The notes: a model not told the origin generated them from the sequence alone. Positions 34,201 to 41,860 are shown, counted from the first letter of the stretch. The stretch is DNA of 64,000 nt from Kitasatospora sp. A2-31 (GCF_022288725.1 NZ_JAKNTA010000005.1:533658-597657); one strand, 5' to 3'. A program made the numbers and translations.

Positions 34201-35386
34201 CGGCGCCGGCGGCCTCACCATCCAGCTGGCCGACCACCACGACAGCGGCCTGCTGACCGTCGACGCCACCAGCCTCGCCGTCACCCGCCGGCCGATGGAC
34301 CCCTTCGGCAACCCCCGCGGCACCCAGCCCGCGGCGGGCGTCTGGGCGGGTGACAAGGGCTTCGTCGGCGGCTCCAAGGACGACGTCACCGGTCTGACCA
34401 ACCTGGGGGCACGGCAGTACCAGCCCTCCACCGGGCGGTTCGTCAGCCCGGACCCGCTGCTCGTCCCGGACGACCCGCAGCAGTGGAACAGCTACGGCTA
34501 CTCCCACAGCGACCCGGTCAACCGCAGCGACCCGTCCGGCCTCTACGACCCGGACCTGCGCGAATGGCAGATGCAGCAGGAGCGGGCCGAGCGCGAGGCG
34601 CAGGCCACCGCCACCGGCGAGGAGGAGCCGGACCTCGGTTCCGACCCGGAACCGGAGGAGGAGAAGTGGTGGAAGGTCTGGACGCCGCGCCACGACACGG
34701 CCGTCCTGATGGCCACCGCCTACCTCAAGGCCCGGCACCCCTACAACGACTTCGACAACGACGTCTTCGTCCGCGAGGGTTCGGCCAAGGGCAACAAGAA
34801 GCCCGGCTACGCGGACATCGTGGAGTGGGGCAAGGACGAGGTCCTGGTCTGGGAGGTCAAGCACGAGGGCGGCGGCGCCGAGGACGCCGGACCGGCGCAG
34901 CTCGCCCGGTACATCCGCCAGCTGCAGGTCATGCTGATCGAGAACGGCGACCACCGCACCGTGAAGGCCGGTGGTGCGCTGGGCACCGAGCTGGGCCCCG
35001 TCCCCAACTTCGCCAACCCCGCCGAGTTCATCACGGCCAAGGACGGCAAGTCGGACGGCATCATCACCTACAGGTGGTCGAAGGAGGACACGCGCGGCGG
35101 CGAGCCCGATCCGGTGCCGCACCCCGTCCCGGTCCCGCAGGCCAGTCCGATCCCGCTGAGCGAGCGGGGGCGCAGGCCCGGCTGGACCACCACGCGTCCG
35201 ATCAAGGGGGCGCCGGCCGCCGACGCCGCGCCGGCGCGGGCGATGCCCTACGCCACCACCCCGGGCGACGGCGAGGGCGGAATGGGAATCACCTGGGTGG
35301 CTCCGACCCAGCAGCAACAGACCAATATCCTGGTCAGCGTCGTGCTCGGTGGATTGTTGGTCATCGGCGCCGTCGCCATCGCCTAA
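28271..35386 (+). CDS. Secreted RHS/YD-repeat polymorphic toxin with PD-(D/E)XK-like tip
   Basis: A 2371-residue protein. The GTG start is chosen because it gives a Sec signal peptide (core IAAPVAFAVAGSLIG, cleavage after AQA); upstream codons do not fit one. Order: alanine/proline-rich region (to about 290); SpvB-like entry (VALAYNSSSVDGKTS, about 330-365); YD repeats (many G-R-x-x-x-x-x-YD/YDxxGR units, about 1000-1780); an inserted ricin-B lectin (about 1796-1923; GGKCLDMQGG, QKWTARADGTV, ARCLAVPGD); RHS core ending GARQYQPSTGRFVSPDPL...DPSGLYDPD at about 2041-2091. The tip (2092-2290) shows PD-(D/E)XK nuclease residues Asp2182, Glu2195-x-Lys2197 and Gln2210-x-x-x-Tyr2214. A proline-rich stretch and a C-terminal hydrophobic segment (TNILVSVVLGGLLVIGAVAIA) follow, which is unusual for a toxin tip. 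Confidence 0.85.
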   Translation: MSKTDRPQRGRIPWRWIAAPVAFAVAGSLIGPAAQAAPKPDFSKVWQPPGTPLPGSPSVTVTDAAKAAAVAPHYPVPERAGKAAAPAPAQRESATADLAGARPEAPAKAGRLPVWVAPGPGAAATAGTPAAVTVVQGDAPSARAAGVNGLLFSLTAQPATAAPAAAPAPQDGAAPAPVQVGMDVAALDAATGGEFASRGRLVTLPACAATTPDVPACQVRTPVASHYDAAAKRLVADLALPAAPTAPAPAPEKSAGGAVKAAFASGALEAPAAAPAAAPLLLAAETAPAGGGGDYAASTLNPSSAWAAGSASGALNYSYPIQVPPSLGGAAPTVALAYNSSSVDGKTSATNAQASWVGDGWELNPGFIERTFKPCDKDGIKGSGDECWAGFNATLSLGSHSGQLVRDRNAGSAGATTDAATGVWHPKDDDGTKVEFGSGAGNDARDGAYAKVTDSSGTVYYFGLNHLPGGDKSDPASNSVSTVPVYSPNSGDPCYDSAQGKASWCQMWQRLSLDYVVDPKGNLTTFTWSPETNWYARGGGQNNGNGTRTAYTRANLPASVAFGQRLDEQVAAKGALQPAARITFTTAERCLDTANCDPAQRTVANKNNWPDVPVDQECKQDGTCTHYGPSYFTTKRLSGITTQVRVNNVWKDVDAYELKHSFPDPKDATSQKALWLDSVKRTGRTATPELSSPLVSFTPVMLPNRVDGTDLVPAPPLMNRPRIQQIHNELGGVLNVDYNLPACSRINKVMPVAEDDNTLGCYPVRWLPPGSVADATPVLDWFNHYTVASLTENDTATDAPQKITKYAYERAGWHRDDSEFTESNARTWGDFRGFAAVTVTAGSGNDGPRTQTRTTYRQGMDGDVRIGGGTRSVHLTDALGRDVVDVDWLAGQVLQTEVFDQENGKVTSRTVNGASGEVATATHPRGNGLPDLVARYTATTRTVTTQGLKADQTWRTTTKTTVSDPAHPNRTSTVLDQADGLPDLCTRTSYATGPDPQRTDLPAETLTVSGAGACTATAGPGNTASRSRVLYDNLPFGQAGATANPSGAQELERYEADGSATFTDTTSTTFDKYGRVESVTALTVKDAQHPGGATTRTSYAAAAAGELPSTLTSSAPAPGLSGVTWDTVTTIDPRRGNTLTVKDPNNKTSTQVWDALGRLTGVWLAGRTPGANPNPNLSYAYNLSNTAGSPSSVTTFVLKKDLANPVQTRKIDILDGFGRTRQTQASPANPAYTGRLITETLYDSQGRVKTADAAWYNNASGPTGTLVQAADSTVPAQTRTTYDGQGRVTVVASWSLGVEQNRSTTVYAGVDRVDLIPPAGTWPTSAVSDARGRTVERWQYNTPTATGNRADAVVSSYGYTVEGKPESRTDAAGNRWSYGYDLRDRQISATDPDTGTVTQTYDQASRVATTTDNRGRTLAFTYDLTGRKTGVYEGSVAPANQLAGWSYDTVVRGKPASSTRYVGGAAGQAYTTAVTGYDDAYRATGATITIPGSEVGQTGTFSYSVSTAFDKITGNVKSRLQPAVGGLPVDDFAYSYNDYGQLYKYAGATTYDTQTEYDAFGRATRSTVNPWATQVVVTNDYDQATGRLRNQFLDKQTSTSGAVQQTGYTYDDSGRVTSISTTPDNNPAARDLQCFGYDSLGRLTTAWSDTGGVTVPDPAEHQTPDQGRCTNTTPTSGAVAPALTTVGGGNPYWQEYGYDVTGNRTRFVQHDTGGDATKDAVTTQTFPNPGTVNTGNGSGGPHALTGTGTKVGASTTVSGSDKYDAAGNTTSIYTSRTGTADLAWNTEGKLDTFAQAGPITGIGGKCLDMQGGSSANGTPAQIYTCGSGGGQRFAVNGGVLKAFNKCVTAMGTAAGSLVQLQPCDGGAAQKWTARADGTVLNQAAARCLAVPGDVTTNGTDLVLGDCATTVPAGQKWTVPSQVTSYVYDADGNQLIRRNPGKTTVNLGGDELTYDTVAKTLTGTRYYPVPGGLTMVRVGAGGLTIQLADHHDSGLLTVDATSLAVTRRPMDPFGNPRGTQPAAGVWAGDKGFVGGSKDDVTGLTNLGARQYQPSTGRFVSPDPLLVPDDPQQWNSYGYSHSDPVNRSDPSGLYDPDLREWQMQQERAEREAQATATGEEEPDLGSDPEPEEEKWWKVWTPRHDTAVLMATAYLKARHPYNDFDNDVFVREGSAKGNKKPGYADIVEWGKDEVLVWEVKHEGGGAEDAGPAQLARYIRQLQVMLIENGDHRTVKAGGALGTELGPVPNFANPAEFITAKDGKSDGIITYRWSKEDTRGGEPDPVPHPVPVPQASPIPLSERGRRPGWTTTRPIKGAPAADAAPARAMPYATTPGDGEGGMGITWVAPTQQQQTNILVSVVLGGLLVIGAVAIA

Positions 35387-35431
35387 CTGACGGCCGTTCC
35401 AGGCCGGTCGAGAAGCAGCAAGGGACTTGTG

Positions 35432-36331
35432 ATGCACACCATCCGATGCGAGATCGACACGGAGTACCGCGACGCCGAGGCGTTCGCCGGTCTCGCATGG
35501 CGCTGGTTGGTCGAGGGTGCGGAACGCCTGGAGGGGGAGTCCCTCCAGGCGGTCCTCGACTCCACCGGCCTCGTCGAGGAGTCCCTCACCAAGGCCGTCC
35601 CGTGCGGCCCGCCGGGCGCGCTCTGGGGCTTCCTCTCGGCGGACAGCGTGAACCGCAGGAACGGCCGGATCACCCACCGCAGCAAGGTGCTGACCCGGAA
35701 GAACCTGCCCCTGCTGCGCAAGTGGCTGGCCACCGACGTCCAGCTGGCGGAGGTCGCCCTCTACCGGCTGGACGCCGAGGGCATGCCGGGCGAGGCGCTG
35801 GTGCGCCTCAGCGTCGCCCGGGACGAGGACAGCGAGGACTGGATCCGGCTCGGTGCGCAGGCCCCCGAGGGGCGCTTCGCGCCGGCCGACCAGGCCCGCT
35901 GGACGGACCTGCTGCGCGATTTCGCGCAGGAGGTCGACCCCTCCTACGCGCAGATCGGCTACGCCCGGACCCTGGGCCGGACCGAGCACGAGGAGCGGGT
36001 CGGTCCGCCGCTGCCCGGCATGACGCTGCCGCAGTCGCGGCGGCTGCTGCGCGGGTACGAGTGGCTGATGGTCGTCCCCCGGGAGATCGCGCAGCAGCTC
36101 GGCGGTGCGGAGGCCATCCGCGCCGCCGGGTTCCACCGGGTGGAGGAGCTGCCCGGCGGCGCCGTCCTGCTCCAGGCGGTGCCGGAATTCGACGGCTTCA
36201 CCGGTCAGGCGGTCGAACGGCTCTGGCAGGTGGTCAGGCCCGCGCTGCGCCCGGGGATGCCCAGGCGCTTCAGCGCGGACACCGAGGCCGGGGATCCGCC
36301 GAGCCGGATCTGGTACGCCGACACCGTCTGA
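35432..36331 (+). CDS. Candidate immunity protein, DUF3396/TsiV-like
   Basis: A 299-residue soluble protein without signal peptide, 45 bp behind the RHS toxin gene. Its C-terminal half (SYAQIGYAR...RRLLRGYEWLMVVPREIAQQLGGAEAIRAAGFHRVEELPGGAVLLQA) follows the pattern of the DUF3396 type VI immunity family: a conserved Gly-Tyr-x-Trp-Leu strand, then a long helix with LGG, then ELPGG and LLQA. The start is the ATG behind AAGGGA; a GTG directly before it is also possible. Position and family both suggest it neutralises the toxin tip in the cytoplasm. The assignment is by pattern memory and has not been checked by a search. Confidence 0.65.
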   Translation: MHTIRCEIDTEYRDAEAFAGLAWRWLVEGAERLEGESLQAVLDSTGLVEESLTKAVPCGPPGALWGFLSADSVNRRNGRITHRSKVLTRKNLPLLRKWLATDVQLAEVALYRLDAEGMPGEALVRLSVARDEDSEDWIRLGAQAPEGRFAPADQARWTDLLRDFAQEVDPSYAQIGYARTLGRTEHEERVGPPLPGMTLPQSRRLLRGYEWLMVVPREIAQQLGGAEAIRAAGFHRVEELPGGAVLLQAVPEFDGFTGQAVERLWQVVRPALRPGMPRRFSADTEAGDPPSRIWYADTV

Positions 36332-36343
36332 GGACCGGAACGC

Positions 36344-36378
36344 CGGAAGGGCCCGCCGCACACCGGCGGGCCCTTCCG
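36344..36378. terminator. Bidirectional terminator
   Basis: Perfect 15-bp stem CGGAAGGGCCCGCCG (36344-36358) with 36364-36378, 5-nt loop, between the convergent immunity and esterase genes. Confidence 0.85.
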
Positions 36379-36390
36379 TATCCGTTCGTC

Positions 36391-37542
36391 CTACTGGACC
36401 GGGATGACGCCGGTCAGCCACTCGAAGACGCCGGGCACCAGGGCCTTCCACTGGTCGGTGGTGTGCGGGCCGGTGGCCTCCTGGACCTGGACGGTGGTCG
36501 GGGCCTTGGCCACGGCGGCGATCGCCTGGCCGTCCTCGAAGCCGTCGCCCTTGTTCCCGGAGACGTACAGCGCGACCTTCGGCGGCTGCTGGGCGCTCTT
36601 CAGGATGTTGACCGGGTTGTTGGCCTCGCGCAGCTTGGCGTCCTTGCCGACCAGCGAGTCCTTCTCGACCGCCGGGTCGTTGTAGCCGGACAGGGCCACG
36701 CCGGCGCGGTAGCGGTTCGGGTGGGCGAGCGAGAGCTTGGCCGCGCAGTGGGCGCCGGCCGAATAGCCGGCGATGCCCCAGCGCTCGGGCGACGGGTCGG
36801 CGCGGAAGTTGTCCATGACCATCTGCGGCACGTCCCGCGTCAGCCAGGCGTCAGCGTTGATCTTGCCGGGGATGTCGGTGCACCCGGCGTCCTGGTGGCC
36901 GCTGAGCAACAGGGTGCGGGGCGAGACCAGGATGAACGGCGCCACCTTGCCCTGCTGCATCAGCGGCTTCAGCTGCTCGGAGACCTTCAGGGTGCCGTAC
37001 CAGGTGGACGAGGAACCCGGGTAGCCCGGGATCAGCTCGACGACCGGGAACTTCTTGTCCTTGAACGCGGGGTCGTTGTACTGCGGCGGGAGCCAGACCA
37101 GCACCTCGCCGTCGACGCCGGAGACCGGGCCCTTGAGGTCGGTCTTCTGCACGTCGCCCGGGACGGCCGGATCGTTGACGCCGCGGAACTGCTGGGTGAG
37201 CTTGGGCTTCGCGGCGTCCCCGCCCGCGGCCGGCTGCCCGCTGGCCGTGCCGCCCGCGGCCGGGACCGGCTGCTCGGCCGGCGGGATCGAGGGCACCGCG
37301 CGGACGTGGTTCCCGGTGCCCAGCAGGTCCTCCCAGCTGCCGTAGATCAGGTTGGCGTTGTTGACCATGACGAACACCATGACCACGGCCGTGATCTGGC
37401 AGAACACGATCATGACGAGCCGGGACAGGATCCGCACCGGCTGGGGCCCGCGTACCCGACCCCAGCACAGCATCGCCACCGCGATGGAGATCGGCACGAG
37501 GATCACCGTGCAGATGAGGAAGGGCGTGCCTGTCAGTTGCAT
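36391..37542 (-). CDS. Membrane-anchored alpha/beta-hydrolase of the esterase D / antigen 85 family
   Basis: A 383-residue protein. Two hydrophobic segments at the N-terminus (PFLICTVILVPISIAVAMLC, residues about 7-28; LVMIVFCQITAVVMVFVMV, about 42-60) anchor it, followed by a proline/alanine linker to about 120 and an esterase domain (PF00756 type). The nucleophile elbow is GYSAGA, LIPGYPGSSSTWYG lies before it, and the likely catalytic His is in GPHTTDQW. Mycolyltransferase-like esterases of this family act on envelope lipids in mycolic-acid bacteria, but streptomycetes lack mycolates, so the substrate is open. The ribosome site before the ATG is weak. It is divergent from the sugar transporter operon. 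Confidence 0.85.
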   Translation of the reverse strand: MQLTGTPFLICTVILVPISIAVAMLCWGRVRGPQPVRILSRLVMIVFCQITAVVMVFVMVNNANLIYGSWEDLLGTGNHVRAVPSIPPAEQPVPAAGGTASGQPAAGGDAAKPKLTQQFRGVNDPAVPGDVQKTDLKGPVSGVDGEVLVWLPPQYNDPAFKDKKFPVVELIPGYPGSSSTWYGTLKVSEQLKPLMQQGKVAPFILVSPRTLLLSGHQDAGCTDIPGKINADAWLTRDVPQMVMDNFRADPSPERWGIAGYSAGAHCAAKLSLAHPNRYRAGVALSGYNDPAVEKDSLVGKDAKLREANNPVNILKSAQQPPKVALYVSGNKGDGFEDGQAIAAVAKAPTTVQVQEATGPHTTDQWKALVPGVFEWLTGVIPVQ

Positions 37543-37852
37543 CAAAGTCTCGTATCCGGGTTCGCAAGCCGCTCGGGCCCCACTCGCCCGAACGCACTCC
37601 AATGGCATTGGACGGCCTCAAACGGGGATCGGTTGCCGTCCGAATCTGTGCGGAACCTGAGAGGAACATCACGTTTCCGTGATGATCCCTTTCCGGGTCC
37701 GCCCTAGTCTGCCACCCTGACAGCCCGCACCCGGACCATCCGCCCGGCGGACGCCAGGATTGCCCCCGACAGGGCACGATACCGCCCGTCCGGACCCCGG
37801 TGGCGGGCGAGGCGGTGCAATCGCGCGCTCGCGGGCCAGCGAGACTATGGGG
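37543..37852. other. Divergent control region between esterase and sugar ABC operon
   Basis: A 310-bp gap. It contains an 18-bp perfect dyad, CATCACG-TTTC-CGTGATG at 37667-37684, a TAGTCT minus-10-like box at 37705-37710 without a clear minus-35, and ACTATGGGGATG directly at the start of the binding-protein gene, which leaves little room for a ribosome site. No gene is apparent in it. Confidence 0.5.
37667..37684. promoter_or_regulatory. 18-bp dyad, candidate operator
   Basis: CATCACG (37667-37673), TTTC, CGTGATG (37678-37684): perfect 7-bp arms between the divergent esterase and ABC transporter genes. It resembles a LacI/ROK/GntR-size operator; no regulator gene is adjacent except the ROK kinase at the operon end. 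Confidence 0.45.
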
Positions 37853-38872
37853 ATGAGCACAACCCGCTTTCGCCCTTCCCGCCGGTTCTGGCCCGCCTGC
37901 GCCGCGCTGGCCGTGGTGGTCGCCGTGGCCGGCTGCAGCAGCACCGGAGGCAGACGCGCCGAGCAGGCCCGCGCCAAGGCCGCGGCCGCCGCCGGCAGCG
38001 CCGTCACCACCCCGCGCTGGAAGGTCGCGATGGTGACCCACGCGGGCGCCGGCGACGCCTTCTGGGACACCGTGCGCAAGGGCGCCGAGCAGGCCGCCGC
38101 CAAGGACAACATCACCTTCCTATACTCCAACGACGCGCAGACCCAGAACCAGGTCCAGCTCGTCCAGGCCGCCATCGACCAGAAGGTCGACGGCCTGCTG
38201 GTCACCCTCGCCAAGGGCGACGCGCTCGCCGACGTGCTCGGCAAGGCCAAGGCCGCCGGCATCCCGGTGATCACCATCAACTCGGGCCAGGAGTACTCCG
38301 CGAGATTCGGCGCACTCACCCACATCGGCCAGGACGAGTCCACCGCCGGCCAGGCCGCCGGCGCCGAGCTGGCCGCCCGCGGCCGCGGGAACGTCCTCTG
38401 CGTCATCCACGAGCAGGGCAACGTCGGCCAGGAGCAGCGCTGCGGCGGCGCCCGCAGCAAGGCCGGCAGCGCCTTCCAGGTCCTCTACGTCGACGGCGTC
38501 AACATGCCCGACGCCCGCGCCGCCGTCGCCGCGAAGCTCCAGGCCGACCCGGCCATCGACACCGTGCTCACCCTCTCCGGCCCGATGGCCGCCACCGGTC
38601 TGCAGGCCATCCAGGACGCCCGCCGCCCGGTCGAGCTGGACACCTTCGACCTGGGCCAGGCCGTGGTGGCCGGGCTGAAGTCCGGCTCCGTCGGCTTCGC
38701 CGTCGACCAGCAGCCCTACCTCCAGGGGTACGAGGGCGTCGACCTGCTCTGGCTCCACCGCTCCAACCTGGACATGCTCGGCGGCGGCAAGCCGGTGCTG
38801 ACCGGCCCCCAGATCCTCACCGGGAACGACGCCGACGCCCTCGCCGAGTACGTCGCGAGGGGGACGCGTTGA
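37853..38872 (+). CDS. Sugar ABC transporter substrate-binding lipoprotein
   Basis: A 339-residue periplasmic-binding protein of the ribose/galactose (PF13407) type. The N-terminus FWPACAALAVVVAVAGC is a lipoprotein signal with the acylated Cys in AVAGC. The binding domain starts at WKVAMVTHAGAGDAFWDTVRKGAEQAA, with the usual QVQLVQAAIDQKVDGLLVTLA, GIPVITINSG, and IGQDESTAGQAAGAEL. An ATG at 37847 would add two residues; neither start has a good ribosome site. It is the first gene of a four-gene operon (binding protein, permease, ATPase, ROK kinase) in the same order as the rhizobial frcBCAK genes. The sugar cannot be named. Confidence 0.9.
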   Translation: MSTTRFRPSRRFWPACAALAVVVAVAGCSSTGGRRAEQARAKAAAAAGSAVTTPRWKVAMVTHAGAGDAFWDTVRKGAEQAAAKDNITFLYSNDAQTQNQVQLVQAAIDQKVDGLLVTLAKGDALADVLGKAKAAGIPVITINSGQEYSARFGALTHIGQDESTAGQAAGAELAARGRGNVLCVIHEQGNVGQEQRCGGARSKAGSAFQVLYVDGVNMPDARAAVAAKLQADPAIDTVLTLSGPMAATGLQAIQDARRPVELDTFDLGQAVVAGLKSGSVGFAVDQQPYLQGYEGVDLLWLHRSNLDMLGGGKPVLTGPQILTGNDADALAEYVARGTR

Positions 38873-39897
38873 GCACCGACGTCCTCGTCCAGGAGCGCCC
38901 GGCGACGGTGCGGCGGCTGCTCGCCCGGCCGGAGCTGGGCGCGCTGATCGCCGCCGTGGCGGTCTTCCTGGTCTTCGCCGCGGTCGCCGAACCGTTCCTC
39001 CGGGTCTCCTCGCTGGGCACCGTGCTGTACGCGGCGTCCACCATCGGCATCATGGCGGTGCCGGTCTCGCTGCTGATGATCGGCGGCGAGTTCGACCTCT
39101 CGGCCGGCGTGCTCGTGACCACCGCTGCGCTCACCTCGTCCATGGTCAGCTACCAGCTGACCGCGGTGACCTGGGTCGGCGTACTGGTCTCGCTGGCCGT
39201 CACGCTGGCGATCGGCTTCTTCAACGGCTGGATGCTCGGCCGCACCAGGCTGCCGAGCTTCATCGTCACCCTGGGCACCTTCCTGATGCTCACCGGCGCC
39301 AACCTCGGCGTCACCAAGCTGGTCTCCGGTACGGTCTCGACCAAGCCGATCTCCGACATGGAGGGCTTCGCTTCCTGCCGGTGGCTGTTCGCCTCCGAGC
39401 TGACCGTCGGGGGGCTGACGATCCGCGCCACCGTCTGGTGGTGGCTCGGCCTGGTGGCGGTCGGCAGCTGGGTGCTGCTGCGGACCCGCTTCGGCAACTG
39501 GGTCTTCGCGGTCGGCGGTGACGCGGCCGCGGCCCGCGCGGTCGGCGTGCCGGTCGCCCGGACCAAGACCGTGCTCTACCTCGGGGTCGGCTTCTGCGCC
39601 TGGGTGCTCGGCCAGCACCTGTTGTTCTCCTTCGGCACCGTGCAGTCCGGCGAGGGCGTCGGCAACGAGCTGATCTACATCGTGGCCGCGGTGATCGGCG
39701 GCTGCCTGATCACCGGCGGCTACGGCTCGGTGGTCGGCGCCGCGCTCGGAGCGCTGATCTTCGGCATGGTCGGCAAGGGCATCGTCTACGCGCAGTGGAA
39801 CCCCGACTGGTTCAAGTTCTTCCTGGGTGCGATGCTGCTGCTCGCCGCCCTGCTGAACTCCTGGGTCAAGCGCCGCGCCGAGAGGGGACCGCGATGA
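38869..39897 (+). CDS. Sugar ABC transporter permease (RbsC/FrcC type)
   Basis: A 342-residue polytopic membrane protein with about eight to ten hydrophobic segments, of the branched-chain/ribose permease family. [20 protein letters not shown] and [33 protein letters not shown] are the typical family signatures, the latter the loop that couples to the ATPase. The start is a TTG that overlaps the TGA of the binding-protein gene (TTGA), a coupled arrangement. It ends in an ATGA overlap with the ATPase gene. Confidence 0.92.
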   Translation: MSTDVLVQERPATVRRLLARPELGALIAAVAVFLVFAAVAEPFLRVSSLGTVLYAASTIGIMAVPVSLLMIGGEFDLSAGVLVTTAALTSSMVSYQLTAVTWVGVLVSLAVTLAIGFFNGWMLGRTRLPSFIVTLGTFLMLTGANLGVTKLVSGTVSTKPISDMEGFASCRWLFASELTVGGLTIRATVWWWLGLVAVGSWVLLRTRFGNWVFAVGGDAAAARAVGVPVARTKTVLYLGVGFCAWVLGQHLLFSFGTVQSGEGVGNELIYIVAAVIGGCLITGGYGSVVGAALGALIFGMVGKGIVYAQWNPDWFKFFLGAMLLLAALLNSWVKRRAERGPR

Positions 39898-40709
39898 CCG
39901 AGCTGCTCGCGCTCGACCGGGTGGGCAAGACCTACGGCACGGTCCGCGCTCTGGAGGGCGTCTCGCTGAGCCTGCGGGCCGGCGAGATCAGCTGCGTGCT
40001 CGGCGACAACGGCGCCGGCAAGTCCACCCTGATCAAGATCATCGCCGGGCTGCACCGGCACGACGAGGGCACCTTCACCGTCGGGGGTGAGGAGGTCCGC
40101 TTCGACTCTCCGCGCCAGGCGCTCGACCGCGGCATCGCCACCGTCTACCAGGACCTCGCGGTCGTCCCGCTGATGCCGGTCTGGCGCAACTTCTTCCTCG
40201 GCTCCGAGCAGGGCCACCGCCGCTGGGGCGGGCTGCGGCTGGACGCCGACGGCATGCGCGCCACCACCCGGGAGGCGCTCGCCCGGATGGGCATCGACCT
40301 GCCCGACGTCGACCGCCCGATCGGCACCCTCTCCGGCGGACAGCGCCAGTGCGTGGCGATCGCCCGTGCCGTGCACTTCGGCGCCAAGGTGCTCGTCCTG
40401 GACGAGCCGACCGCCGCGCTCGGCGTGAAGCAGTCGGGCGTGGTGCTCAAGTACGTCACCGCCGCCCGTGACGCCGGCCTCGGGGTGGTGCTGATCACCC
40501 ACAACCCGCACCACGCGTACCTGGTCGGTGACCACTTCACCCTGCTCAAGCGGGGCCGGACGGCCGGCAGCCACCCCCGGGCGGAGATCGGCCTGGAGCA
40601 GCTCACCACCGAGATGGCCGGGGGGTCCGACCTCGCCGAGCTCTCGCACGAGCTGGGCCGACCCACCGACCCCGCCCCCGAACCCCGTGAGGAGCGTCCG
40701 CAGCCGTGA
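39894..40709 (+). CDS. Sugar ABC transporter ATP-binding protein, single domain (FrcA type)
   Basis: A 271-residue ABC ATPase with Walker [11 protein letters not shown]-loop VYQD, signature LSGGQRQ, Walker B VLVLDEPT and the switch histidine in LITHN. Ribose-type transporters usually have a fused double ATPase of about 500 residues; this one has a single domain, as in FrcA, and must work as a homodimer. The C-terminal 30 residues are proline/glutamate-rich. It overlaps both neighbours by 4 bp. Confidence 0.93.
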   Translation: MTELLALDRVGKTYGTVRALEGVSLSLRAGEISCVLGDNGAGKSTLIKIIAGLHRHDEGTFTVGGEEVRFDSPRQALDRGIATVYQDLAVVPLMPVWRNFFLGSEQGHRRWGGLRLDADGMRATTREALARMGIDLPDVDRPIGTLSGGQRQCVAIARAVHFGAKVLVLDEPTAALGVKQSGVVLKYVTAARDAGLGVVLITHNPHHAYLVGDHFTLLKRGRTAGSHPRAEIGLEQLTTEMAGGSDLAELSHELGRPTDPAPEPREERPQP

Positions 40710-41812
40710 CCAGCCCCAACGCCGGCACCCGGCCGCCGGTCCTGCCCAATCTGCTCGGCCTCGGCCCGCGGGCCGAGCGCCGCCGGCGGGCCCTGCCCGT
40801 CGGCGTCCTGCGGCTGCCCACCATCGGCGTCGACATCGGCGGCACCAAGGTGGTCGCCGGCGTGGTGGACGGCGAGGGCAAGGTGCTGGAGAAGGTGCGC
40901 ACCGACACCCCCGACAAGAGCAAGAGCCCCAAGGTGGTCGAGGACGTCATCGTCGAGCTGGTCCTCGACCTCGCCGACCGGCACGACGTCCACGCGGTGG
41001 GCGTCGGCGCGGCCGGCTGGGTCGACGCGGACCGCTCCACGGTGCTGTTCGCCCCGCACCTGAACTGGCGCGGCGAGCCGCTGCGCGAGGCGCTCAGCGA
41101 GCGGCTGCGGTTCCCGGTGATCGTCGAGAACGACGCCAACGCGGCCGCCTGGGCCGAGTGGCGGTTCGGCGCCGGGCGCGGCGAGGACCACATGGTGATG
41201 CTCACCCTGGGGACCGGGATCGGCGGCGCCGTGGTCCGCGACGGCTACGTCGACCGGGGCAAGTACGGGCTGGCGGGGGAGTTCGGGCACATGCAGGTGG
41301 TGCCCGGCGGCCACCGCTGCCCGTGCGGCAACCGGGGCTGCTGGGAGCAGTACTCCTCCGGCAACGCCCTGGTGCGGGACGCCCGGGAGCTGGTCGCCGA
41401 GGAGTCGCCGGTGGTCCAGCCGCTGCTGGCCCGGGCCGGCGGCACCGCCGAGGGCATCACCGGCCCGCTGGTCACCGAGGCCGCCCGGGCCGGCGACCCG
41501 ACCGCCACCGAGCTGCTGTACGAGGTGGGCACCTGGCTCGGCGTCGGCATCGCCAACCTGGCGGCCGCGCTCGACCCGGGCCGCTTCGTCATCGGCGGCG
41601 GCGTCTCCGAGGCCGGCGACCTCCTGCTCGCCCCGGCCCGCGACACCTTCCGCCGCACCCTGACCGGCCGCGGCTTCCGCCCCGAGTCCACCATCGTGCA
41701 CGCCGCCCTGGGCAACGAGGCCGGCCTGGTCGGGGCCGCCGACCTGGCCCGCCAGGTGGCCCGCCGCTTCCGCACCATCAAGCGCCGCCGGGTGGAGCGC
41801 AGCGTGCCGTAG
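40706..41812 (+). CDS. ROK-family sugar kinase
   Basis: A 368-residue ROK protein without an N-terminal helix-turn-helix, so a kinase and not a repressor. The phosphate-binding DIGGTK starts at about residue 44, the sugar site is in [28 protein letters not shown] follows, and the zinc motif [10 protein letters not shown] has Cys205, Cys207 and Cys212. The GTG start overlaps the ATPase stop. Coupling to the transporter suggests it phosphorylates the imported sugar (glucokinase- or fructokinase-like). An arginine-rich 35-residue N-terminal extension precedes the kinase fold. Confidence 0.92.
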   Translation: MTSPNAGTRPPVLPNLLGLGPRAERRRRALPVGVLRLPTIGVDIGGTKVVAGVVDGEGKVLEKVRTDTPDKSKSPKVVEDVIVELVLDLADRHDVHAVGVGAAGWVDADRSTVLFAPHLNWRGEPLREALSERLRFPVIVENDANAAAWAEWRFGAGRGEDHMVMLTLGTGIGGAVVRDGYVDRGKYGLAGEFGHMQVVPGGHRCPCGNRGCWEQYSSGNALVRDARELVAEESPVVQPLLARAGGTAEGITGPLVTEAARAGDPTATELLYEVGTWLGVGIANLAAALDPGRFVIGGGVSEAGDLLLAPARDTFRRTLTGRGFRPESTIVHAALGNEAGLVGAADLARQVARRFRTIKRRRVERSVP

Positions 41813-41826
41813 CGCCCCTCCGGTCC

Positions 41827-41860
41827 GTAGGGGCGCCCGCCCGGCGGCGGGCGCCCCTAC
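41827..41860 (+). terminator. Terminator of the sugar transporter operon
   Basis: Perfect 15-bp stem GTAGGGGCGCCCGCC (41827-41841) with 41846-41860 and a 4-nt loop, 14 bp after the ROK kinase stop. The first arm can also pair with GCGCCCCT right at the stop codon, an alternative fold. Confidence 0.85.

Noticed and set aside
28274-36451. Very long antisense open frame (over 2700 codons) across the RHS and downstream genes
   Set aside because: Its translation is low-complexity Gly/Arg/Val/Ala with no domain; it mirrors the GC3 bias of the genuine plus-strand genes, which have signal peptide, RHS repeats and lectin motifs.
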